13,682 nt of DNA, taken from Methanobacteriota archaeon (GTDB taxonomy: Archaea; Halobacteriota; Methanomicrobia; Methanomicrobiales; Methanoculleaceae). The notes beneath the pieces are model-generated. The model did not search any database, was not told the DNA's origin, and saw only the letters and a list, made by a program, of their open reading frames with translations. The stretch lies in NCBI GenBank assembly GCA_023457135.1, contig JAEWMO010000130.1, forward strand, positions 1-13,682. Direction: 5' to 3'. Both the position numbers and the translations under genes were made by a program. The first letter of the stretch is position 1. Each line of letters opens with the position of its first letter. Of this stretch, positions 7,376 through 13,395 are shown piece by piece.

Positions 7376-8527
7376 GTGACTGATAATACAAAACCGGTCT
7401 GGGGGCTCTCCGCGGCCCACCTGGTGACCGACCTCTACTCGCCGGTTCTTCCCGCGATCCTCCCGCTCCTCATCGCCGACCAGGGCTACTCGTTCTTCCT
7501 CGCCGGGCTGATCGTCACGGTCTACAACCTGACGTCCTCGCTCGTCCAGCCCCTCGTCGGCTGGGTCTTCGATACCCGGGGGTTCGCCTTCCATATCAGC
7601 ACGAGCGTGCTCCTGAGCGCGATCTTCATCTCCATCGTCGGCCTCTTCGACAGTTACGCCCTCGTCATCGCGTCCGTCGCCATCGCGGCGCTCGGCCACG
7701 CCTTCTTCCACCCGAGCGCGCTCGGCACCGTCAGCCGCCTGGTCAAGGACGCGAACCGCGGCCGGCTCACCTCCTACTTCGTCATCGGCGGCAACCTCGG
7801 CTATGCGATCGGCCCCATCTGCGCCGGGGTTGCCGTCGGGCTCATGGGCCTTCAGGGCCTCGTCTTCCTCGCCATCCCCGGCATCGTGATGGCCGTGGTC
7901 CTCCGGCGGATCCTCCCGCCCCCCGAGCGCTTCAAGGCCCCGATGGCCGCCGCCCGGACGGAGCGGCCCGCCTACCGGGCGATCGTCCTCCTGGTCGCGG
8001 CCTCGGGCCTCCGGGCGTGGGCGATCTTCGGCTCGGTCGCCTACCTCCCCACCATCCTCACCCTGCGGGGGATCGACCTCGTGACCGCGAACCTGCTCGT
8101 CTCCGGCATGCTCATCGCCGGGGTCGTGGGGCAGGTGGTCGGGGGCGAACTCTCCGACCGCTACGGCCGCAAAGAGTACACGATCGTCGGGCTTGTTGCC
8201 GCCGTCCCGCCGTTCATCGTCTTCCTCACCGCGGGGTGCGTCGTCTCGCTCGTCGCGCTGATGATCTTCGGGTTCATCCTCTGGTCGACCTTCGCCGTCA
8301 CCGTCGCGATGGCGCACGAGATTGCGCCGGGGAACGTCGGGCTCGTCTCCGGCCTGATGCTCGGCCTCGCGGTCGGCGTCGGCGGGATGGGAGTCGCGGC
8401 CACCGGGTGGATCGCCGACATGACCACGCTCACGCTCGGCCTCATGACGATCCCGCTCGCGATCGCCCTTGCTATCCCCCTCTTCCTCGCCGTCCCCTAT
8501 CCCTGGAAGACCCTCTCCCGGGGATAA
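7376..8527 (+). CDS. major facilitator superfamily transporter, fosmidomycin-resistance (Fsr)-like
   Basis: A 383-residue integral membrane protein with about 12 predicted hydrophobic helices in two halves. The middle loop (about 185-200) is polar. The signature SDRYGRK (260-266) is the MFS motif A at the loop between helices 8 and 9. The first half (AHLVTDLYSPVLPAILPLL, then SLVQPLVGWVFDTRG and GHAFFHPSALG) resembles the fosmidomycin-resistance branch of drug exporters. The natural substrate is unknown. The start is GTG, five bases after the preceding stop, so it is probably the last gene of the ppsA operon. No T-run follows it. Family assignment is firm; the Fsr subfamily is pattern recognition. 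Confidence 0.87.
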   Translation: MTDNTKPVWGLSAAHLVTDLYSPVLPAILPLLIADQGYSFFLAGLIVTVYNLTSSLVQPLVGWVFDTRGFAFHISTSVLLSAIFISIVGLFDSYALVIASVAIAALGHAFFHPSALGTVSRLVKDANRGRLTSYFVIGGNLGYAIGPICAGVAVGLMGLQGLVFLAIPGIVMAVVLRRILPPPERFKAPMAAARTERPAYRAIVLLVAASGLRAWAIFGSVAYLPTILTLRGIDLVTANLLVSGMLIAGVVGQVVGGELSDRYGRKEYTIVGLVAAVPPFIVFLTAGCVVSLVALMIFGFILWSTFAVTVAMAHEIAPGNVGLVSGLMLGLAVGVGGMGVAATGWIADMTTLTLGLMTIPLAIALAIPLFLAVPYPWKTLSRG

Positions 8528-8544
8528 CCCGACCCCTCCAATTC

Positions 8545-8553
8545 CTTAAGTAT
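8545..8553 (+). promoter_or_regulatory. TATA-box candidate of the UbiB-family gene
   Basis: CTTAAGTAT lies in the 48-base gap after the MFS gene, its centre about 27 bases before the ATG at 8576. Transcription would then start at or next to the ATG, giving a leaderless message. Consistent with this, no ribosome-binding site stands at a normal distance; GGAG at 8556-8559 is 16 bases away. Confidence 0.45.
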
Positions 8554-8575
8554 CGGGAGTGCCGATTCACCCCCG

Positions 8576-10225
8576 ATGGTCACCCGGTTCCAGCGCTACC
8601 GCCAGATCGCGGATGTGCTGGTCAAGTACGGTTTCGGGATTCTGGTCGACGAGGTCGTTCCCGGCGGGGAGCGGCTGCGGCAGTTCCGGCGAGCCGAGAA
8701 GGACGAACGGTCGGTGTACGAGCGGATCCGGCTCGCCATCGAGGAACTGGGGCCCACCTACATCAAGTTCGGCCAGATCATGAGCACCCGCCGGGAACTC
8801 CTTCCGCCTGAGCTCATCGAGGAGTTGCAGAGGCTCCAGGACCGGGTCGCCCCCGTCCCGTATGCGGAGATCCGGCCGGTGATCCGGCGCTACTGCCCGA
8901 ATCTTGAAGACTGTTTCGATATCATCGAGGCGGAGCCGGTCGCGGCGGCCTCGCTCTCGCAGGTGCACCGGGCCGTGACGAGGGACGGCCGGGTCCTCGC
9001 CCTCAAGGTGCAGCGGCCGGGGATCGTCGACCTGATCGAGACCGATCTCATCATCCTGCGGTCGCTTGCGACACGGGCGGAATCGATCTTCCCGGACCTG
9101 CGGGTCTACAACCTGGAGGGGATGGTGGACGAGTTCACGACCCAGATCCGGCGCGAACTCGACTTCACGCAGGACGGGATGAACGCGGAGCGGCTCAAGC
9201 GGAACCTCGCGGATATGCCGTGCGTGAAGGTCCCCCGCATCTACTGGAGCCTCTCCGGCCCCTCGATGCTCGCGATGGACTACGTCGAGGGCGTGCGTAT
9301 CGACAATGTTGCGGCCATCCGGGCCCTCGGCCTCTTCCCGGAGGAGGTCGCCGCGACCGGGTTTGAGGCCTACGTCAAGCAGATCTTCGTCGACGGTTTC
9401 TTCCACGGCGACCCACACCCGGGCAACCTGCTCGTGACCGGCCGGGGCGAAATCATCTTTCTTGACTTCGGCATCGTCGGCGTCCTCCGCCCGGAGAGAA
9501 GGCGGGTCTTCATCGACCTCCTCCTCGCGATGACCCGGACCGACGTCGATGGGGTGATCTCGGCGTTCAGGAGCCTCGACGTCCGGATCAGCCCTGCGGT
9601 GCTCGATGCCGTAAAAGACGATCTCTATGTCGTCCTGCTCGATTACCGGGAGACGAAGATCGAGCAGGTGAACCTGGCGACGACGATACGGGGCCTGACC
9701 GAGACCCTCCGCAGGTACCACATCCGGGTGCCCCCGACCATGATGATCATGATGAAGGTGATCGTCATGGTGATGGACATCGGCACCCGGCTCGACCCGG
9801 CGTTCAACTTCGACCAGAGGATCCGGCCATACCTCATGGAGATCGCCACGGCGCAGCGCTTCTCCCCGGACAACCTGACGGGCGCGCTGCGGTCTGTCCT
9901 GGGGGCGGCGGAGGGCCTGCTTGCCATCCCGGCGAACGTGAACGAGACCTTAAAGACCCTCTCGGAGGGGACCGTCACGATCGAGCTCGAGAACCGCGAC
10001 CTCACCGAGATCGTCAACGTCGTCGACCGGACGAGCGACAAGGTCATCGTCGCGGTGGTCGTCGGTGCTATCGTCGTCGGCTCGTCGCTGATACTCCGGA
10101 TCGCCGATCTACCGATCCCCGGCTACATCTCGGTCCTCGCCACGCTGGGCTACGTGGTTGCGGTGATCGTCGGGTTCTACGCGGTCTACAGCGCCCTGCG
10201 GCACGGGAGGTCGTTTAGAAGATGA
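8576..10225 (+). CDS. UbiB/ABC1/AarF-family atypical protein kinase-like ATPase
   Basis: A 549-residue protein of the UbiB (ABC1/ADCK) family. Members have a kinase-like fold and ATPase activity linked to isoprenoid lipids, best known in ubiquinone synthesis. Hallmarks in order are the KxGQ motif (K64-Q67), the alanine-rich loop AAASLS (123-128) that replaces the glycine loop, K144 in LALKV, E194 in RELD, the catalytic-loop equivalent HGDPHPGN (277-284) and DFG (297-299). The C-terminus carries two hydrophobic helices (about 490-507 and 516-541), separated by a short loop, which should anchor it in the membrane. The family is certain. The biological role is not, because methanogens of this type are not known to make quinones. 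It probably has its own promoter and converges on the reductase gene downstream. Confidence 0.93.
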   Translation: MVTRFQRYRQIADVLVKYGFGILVDEVVPGGERLRQFRRAEKDERSVYERIRLAIEELGPTYIKFGQIMSTRRELLPPELIEELQRLQDRVAPVPYAEIRPVIRRYCPNLEDCFDIIEAEPVAAASLSQVHRAVTRDGRVLALKVQRPGIVDLIETDLIILRSLATRAESIFPDLRVYNLEGMVDEFTTQIRRELDFTQDGMNAERLKRNLADMPCVKVPRIYWSLSGPSMLAMDYVEGVRIDNVAAIRALGLFPEEVAATGFEAYVKQIFVDGFFHGDPHPGNLLVTGRGEIIFLDFGIVGVLRPERRRVFIDLLLAMTRTDVDGVISAFRSLDVRISPAVLDAVKDDLYVVLLDYRETKIEQVNLATTIRGLTETLRRYHIRVPPTMMIMMKVIVMVMDIGTRLDPAFNFDQRIRPYLMEIATAQRFSPDNLTGALRSVLGAAEGLLAIPANVNETLKTLSEGTVTIELENRDLTEIVNVVDRTSDKVIVAVVVGAIVVGSSLILRIADLPIPGYISVLATLGYVVAVIVGFYAVYSALRHGRSFRR

Positions 10226-10261
10226 ACTGCCCGCCCGGGGTGCAGCGCATTCCCGCGGGAT

Positions 10262-10266
10262 AAAAA
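10262..10266 (-). terminator. oligo-T terminator of the cofG-pur-ftr operon
   Basis: On the minus strand a TTTTT run begins seven bases after the stop codon of the reductase gene, inside the 47-base gap between convergent genes. This suits an archaeal T-run terminator. I see no equivalent T-run for the converging UbiB-family gene on the plus strand. Confidence 0.45.
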
Positions 10267-10272
10267 TTGGGG

Positions 10273-10554
10273 TTATTCGGACTTCTTCTTGAAGAAGAGC
10301 CGGCAGTGGCAGGTGCCTTCCTCTTCGATCTCTTTCTCGTGGTAGATGCAGGGGCAGACGATGACCCGGTCTTTCTCGGGGTCCCCGCTCCGGAGCCTGC
10401 AGGGGCAGTAAGCCGCCCCGAACCGCTCCTGGTTCCGGGCGAGCCCGCGAAGAACGGCCTCGATCTGCCTCTCGTCGACGTTCAAAATGTAGCCTTTCTC
10501 CTTTGCGAGCTGTTTTGCCCTGTCCCGTGCCTCTTCGATTCCATTCTCACTCAT
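10273..10554 (-). CDS. ferredoxin:thioredoxin reductase catalytic subunit-like protein
   Basis: A small, cytoplasmic iron-sulfur disulfide reductase of 93 residues. The family passes electrons from ferredoxin to thioredoxin-like proteins through a [4Fe-4S] cluster next to a redox-active disulfide. The seven-cysteine type signature is reduced here to six cysteines in three pairs: CPC (50-52), CPC (67-69) and CHC (82-84). The spacing is CPC-X14-CPC-X12-CHC, whereas the plant and cyanobacterial enzyme has CPC-X16-CPC-X8-CHC, so the loops differ in length. No variable (alpha) subunit is nearby, as is usual in archaea. The ATG overlaps the purQ stop in an ATGA arrangement, with AGGAG eight bases upstream, placing it last in the purine operon. 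Its electron donor and target are unknown. Confidence 0.88.
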   Translation of the reverse strand: MSENGIEEARDRAKQLAKEKGYILNVDERQIEAVLRGLARNQERFGAAYCPCRLRSGDPEKDRVIVCPCIYHEKEIEEEGTCHCRLFFKKKSE

Positions 10555-11282
10555 TGCAGAAACTCCTGATCCTCGGTTTGACGGTGCCCTTGTTCTTCGA
10601 TATAGGCTATCATCGACTTAAATATCTTGATTCCGTCCTCTGATCCCGGCACGGATTCACTCGCCCGTTCGGGGTGCGGCATCATCGCGAGCACGTTTCT
10701 CCTATCCGAGAGAATGCCCGCGATATTCTCCGCCGACCCGTTCGGGTTGCTCTCCGGCGTCACATCGCCGTGCTCGTCGCAGAACCGGAACGCGACCCTC
10801 CCCTCCCGGTTGAGGCGCGCGATCACGTCGGCCGGGGCCACGTACCGCCCCTCTTTGTGGGCGATCGGCACCCGGATGACCTCGCCCTCCCGGTAGAGGG
10901 CGGTGAACGGAGAGTCGGCGTTCTCGACCCGGAGGTGGACATGCCGCGATATGAACTTCGGGTAGGCGTTCAGCGTGAAGGTGCCCTCGACCAGTCCGGC
11001 CTCTGAGGCGATCTGCGCACCGTTGCAGATCCCGAGCACCGGCCTCCCGCCCTTCGCGTGCCGCAGGATGTCGGCCATGATCGGCGTCCGGGCGGCGATG
11101 GCTCCCGCCCGGAGGTAGTCGCCGTAGGAGAACCCGCCGGGGAGAACCACGGCGTCGTAGGGCCGCGAGAGCCCGCTCTTATACCAGACGAGGTCCGTAT
11201 CGACCCCGCAGACATCGGAAAGGACGTGGTGGGTGTCCCGGTCGCAATTGCTCCCGCCGAACTGCACCACAGCAAACCTCAT
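10551..11282 (-). CDS. purQ: phosphoribosylformylglycinamidine synthase, glutaminase subunit PurQ
   Basis: A class I glutamine amidotransferase that releases ammonia from glutamine for the FGAM synthase complex PurL-PurQ-PurS, the fourth step of purine synthesis. The 243-residue protein has the nucleophile C86 in GICNGAQ and the partners H203 and E205 in PHPERA. FGGSNCD near the N-terminus and LPGGFSYGDYLRAGA (47-61) are typical of PurQ. GGTGAG lies just upstream of the ATG, inside the end of purS, three bases after whose stop the gene begins. The 3' end overlaps the reductase gene by four bases. The large synthetase subunit PurL is not in the window and must be encoded elsewhere. Confidence 0.96.
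   Translation of the reverse strand: MRFAVVQFGGSNCDRDTHHVLSDVCGVDTDLVWYKSGLSRPYDAVVLPGGFSYGDYLRAGAIAARTPIMADILRHAKGGRPVLGICNGAQIASEAGLVEGTFTLNAYPKFISRHVHLRVENADSPFTALYREGEVIRVPIAHKEGRYVAPADVIARLNREGRVAFRFCDEHGDVTPESNPNGSAENIAGILSDRRNVLAMMPHPERASESVPGSEDGIKIFKSMIAYIEEQGHRQTEDQEFLQ
10563..10567 (-). promoter_or_regulatory. ribosome-binding site of the ferredoxin:thioredoxin reductase gene
   Basis: AGGAG on the minus strand, eight bases before the ATG at 10554 and inside the 3' end of purQ. It supports this start codon and the view that the reductase gene is translated from the purine message. Confidence 0.6.
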
Positions 11283-11285
11283 GCC

Positions 11286-11528
11286 TCACCCGACCTCGAT
11301 CGTGTAACGGTGGATGACGGGGTTTGCGAGGAGCCGCTCGCAGATCTGCCCGGCAACCTCGCGGGCCGCATCCGCATCCTCCGCGTCGAGCGATATCCGG
11401 AAGAGCCGCGCCGTGCTCAGGTCTTCGGTCGGGAACCCGAGGTTGGCGAGGGCGTGCCGGATGGCACGCGCCTCGGGGTCAAGCATGCCCTCTTTGAGGG
11501 CGATGGTGATGGTTACCTCATACCTCAT
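11286..11528 (-). CDS. purS: phosphoribosylformylglycinamidine synthase subunit PurS
   Basis: The small third subunit of FGAM synthase, which bridges PurL and PurQ and helps form the ammonia path. The 80 residues are typical for the family. It starts with a beta strand (YEVTITIALKEGMLDPE), followed by ALANLGF and later RLFRISLDAED, the usual PurS order. The sequence has no catalytic motif, as expected. Its ATG overlaps the purC stop (ATGA) and its stop is three bases from purQ, so PurS and PurQ are made from adjacent reading frames on one message. Confidence 0.94.
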   Translation of the reverse strand: MRYEVTITIALKEGMLDPEARAIRHALANLGFPTEDLSTARLFRISLDAEDADAAREVAGQICERLLANPVIHRYTIEVG

Positions 11529-12253
11529 GCCGACTGCTCCCCGGGTGGCGGAGAGAGGATCCGCTTCGCGACGCCGGCGTAGGTCTCCATGACGTCGCCT
11601 TTGTTGAAGCGGTAGACGTCCTTGTCGAGGGACGCCCCGGTCTCCTTGTCCCAGAGCCGCATCGAGTCCATGCTGATCTCGTCGCCGACGACGATCTTCC
11701 CGTTATGCTTGCCGAACTCGAGTTTGAAGTCGACCAGGGTGATCCCGCGGGCGTCGAGATACTCCGTGAGCACCTCGTTCACCGCGAGCGCCAGGGCCTT
11801 GATCTCGTCGAGTTCTTCGGGTGTCGCGAGTTTAAGAGCGTAGACCAGGTCGTCGTTCAACATCGGGTCGTGGTGGGCGTCGCTCTTGTAGTCGATGACG
11901 ATCACCGGCGGGTCGAGCGGTTCGCCCTCCCTGAACGGGTAGTTGCGCACGATGGACCCGGCCGCGACGTTTCTCACGATCACCTCAAGCGGGATCATCG
12001 TGAGGTTCCGCACCGCGAAGGTGCCGGGCTCGATGCTCGAGAGGTAATGGGTCGGGATTCCGTTCTCTTCCAGGTACCTGAAGAAGAAGGAGGAGACTTC
12101 CGAGTTGTATCTCCCCTTGCCGCCCAGGGTATCTTTCTTTCCGCCGTCGAAAGCCGTGATGTCGTCCCGGAACTTCATGATGTAGACTTCCGGGTCGTCG
12201 GTACGGTAGACGGACTTTGCCTTCCCTGTGTAGAGGAGGTCAACCTGTTTCAT
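11525..12253 (-). CDS. purC: phosphoribosylaminoimidazole-succinocarboxamide synthase (SAICAR synthetase)
   Basis: Joins aspartate to CAIR with ATP to give SAICAR in purine synthesis. The 242-residue protein is of normal length for the short bacterial/archaeal form. Recognisable motifs are YTGKAKSVY (8-16, glycine-rich nucleotide loop), EVIVRNVAAGS, LVDFKLEFG, and the family signature GDEISMDSMRLWD followed by DKDVYR. GGAGAT stands eight bases before the ATG. No convincing TATA box lies in the 44-base gap to cofG, so purC is probably read from the cofG promoter. It is the first of three consecutive purine genes. Confidence 0.97.
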   Translation of the reverse strand: MKQVDLLYTGKAKSVYRTDDPEVYIMKFRDDITAFDGGKKDTLGGKGRYNSEVSSFFFRYLEENGIPTHYLSSIEPGTFAVRNLTMIPLEVIVRNVAAGSIVRNYPFREGEPLDPPVIVIDYKSDAHHDPMLNDDLVYALKLATPEELDEIKALALAVNEVLTEYLDARGITLVDFKLEFGKHNGKIVVGDEISMDSMRLWDKETGASLDKDVYRFNKGDVMETYAGVAKRILSPPPGEQSA

Positions 12254-12261
12254 GGGCCAAA

Positions 12262-12267
12262 TCTCCG
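12262..12267 (-). promoter_or_regulatory. ribosome-binding site of purC
   Basis: GGAGAT on the minus strand, eight bases before the ATG at 12253. It confirms this start. Together with the lack of a TATA box in the gap, it fits translation of purC from a message begun upstream of cofG. Confidence 0.6.
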
Positions 12268-12297
12268 GATATGTGTTGTCTGGTATTCGTCATGAGG

Positions 12298-13293
12298 TTA
12301 TGCACCGCAGTCCCGGCCGGATGCCGCGAGCCTCTCCGCGAGGCGGAGGATCAGGGATTGGAGGCGCGGGGAGTACCATTTCTTCTCGATGTACTGCGGG
12401 TATATGCAGAGCCGTTCACGGAGTTCGGCATCCCCGGCAACCCTCCGGAGCTCATCGAGCTGCGGCCAGGGGTGTTCGGGGTTGACGTAGTCGATCGTGA
12501 GCGGCGAGACCCCGCCGAGATCGTTCACCCCGCACCGCACAAGGCGCGATGCGTCAATAAGGTTTGGGGGGATCTGCACTGCCACATCGGCGGGGAGGAT
12601 CTCGCGGGCGAGGGTTATCGCCGCGCAGATCTCGTCCGTTCCCGGCACCGGCATGCCCTCCATCGCCGTCCCCGGCTTCGGGCAGAAGTTCTGGACGATC
12701 ACCTCCTGGATGTGACCATACCGCCGGTGGAGGTCCCGGATGACCCCAAACGACTCTTCGCGGTCCTCCATCGTCTCCCCGATCCCGATCAGGACCCCGG
12801 TCGTGAACGGTATCGAGAGCTTCCCGGCGTTCTCGATCATCTCGATCCGGACCGCCGGGTCCTTGCCGGGGGAGTTTCTGTGTGCCGGGACGTCCGCGGT
12901 CGTCTCGAGCATCAACCCCATGCTGGCGTTCACCTCGCGGAGCCGGTCGAGCTCCTCGTAGGTGAGGATGCCGGCGTTCGTGTGCGGAAGAAGCCCGCGC
13001 TCGATGGCGGCAAGGGAGAGGTCGTAGACGTAGTCGAGGATATCCGCGTAGCCGAGCTTCGCGAGTTCTGCGGCAAAGCCGGGCACCGCGCCCGGCCGTT
13101 CCCCGAAGGTGAAGAGCGCTTCCGTGCAGCCGAGGGCGGCGCCCCCCTCAAGCGTCCGGAGCACCTCGCCCGTGGGCACGATGCACCCTTCCCCGACGGG
13201 GGTCCGGAAACAGCAGTAGCCGCAACGGTTGATGCAGACCGTCGTTAAGGGGAGAAAGACGTTCCTTGAAAACGTGATCACGCGGCGGTGCAT
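12298..13293 (-). CDS. cofG: 7,8-didemethyl-8-hydroxy-5-deazariboflavin synthase subunit CofG
   Basis: A radical SAM enzyme that, with CofH, builds the deazaflavin F0 of coenzyme F420 from tyrosine and 5-amino-6-(ribitylamino)uracil. CofH makes the tyrosine adduct and CofG closes the ring system. The 331-residue protein has the cluster motif C20-x3-C24-x2-C27 near the N-terminus (VCINRCGYC). Later it has the TIM-barrel patterns ETTADVPAHRNSPGK, GVLIGIGET and VQNFCPKPGTAM, all characteristic of CofG. The frame is open for another 117 codons upstream, but that part overlaps cofC and its promoter and is not CofG-like. The ATG at 13293 gives the normal length. No good ribosome-binding site is seen. 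CofH is not in the window. It heads the operon with purC, purS, purQ and the reductase gene. Confidence 0.95.
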   Translation of the reverse strand: MHRRVITFSRNVFLPLTTVCINRCGYCCFRTPVGEGCIVPTGEVLRTLEGGAALGCTEALFTFGERPGAVPGFAAELAKLGYADILDYVYDLSLAAIERGLLPHTNAGILTYEELDRLREVNASMGLMLETTADVPAHRNSPGKDPAVRIEMIENAGKLSIPFTTGVLIGIGETMEDREESFGVIRDLHRRYGHIQEVIVQNFCPKPGTAMEGMPVPGTDEICAAITLAREILPADVAVQIPPNLIDASRLVRCGVNDLGGVSPLTIDYVNPEHPWPQLDELRRVAGDAELRERLCIYPQYIEKKWYSPRLQSLILRLAERLAASGRDCGA

Positions 13294-13395
13294 GGGTACA
13301 TGTCGGCACTCCCCCACATGAACTTTCGGGAGCGGGCTATCGACGGGCCGTACGGAGCGATGCCTTTTTGATACTGCCCCGACAACCGTTTCACG
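13294..13395. promoter_or_regulatory. divergent cofG/cofC intergenic region
   Basis: These 102 bases separate two F420 biosynthesis genes transcribed in opposite directions. The plus-strand promoter candidate for cofC is at 13364-13373. On the minus strand the A-rich run at 13365-13373 (TATCAAAAA) could serve cofG with a leader of roughly 50 bases, but this is weak. The palindrome CCGTACGG at 13348-13355 lies between the two directions and could be an operator. Confidence 0.45.
13364..13373 (+). promoter_or_regulatory. TATA-box candidate of cofC
   Basis: CTTTTTGATA is the only AT-rich element upstream of cofC. Its centre is about 27 bases before the ATG at 13396, so transcription would begin at or within a few bases of the start codon. 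A leaderless message would explain why no ribosome-binding site precedes the ATG. Confidence 0.5.

Noticed and set aside
8017..8811. 264-codon plus-strand frame bridging the MFS and UbiB-family genes
   Set aside because: It is a shifted frame of two well-supported genes, with Arg-rich composition and no motif. It does not indicate a frameshift, since both real frames are intact.
10251..10260. Perfect 10-base palindrome TCCCGCGGGA in the gap after the UbiB-family gene
   Set aside because: It has only five bases per arm, no loop and no following T-run on the plus strand. In GC-rich DNA this is not enough to call a terminator or operator.
12217..13248. 343-codon open frame on the plus strand opposite cofG
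   Set aside because: It is antisense to a well-supported radical SAM gene, has low-complexity GC-driven composition, and no family resemblance. The plus-strand frame at 209-907 opposite serA and the frame at 11058-11582 opposite the purQ/purS/purC genes are rejected for the same reason.
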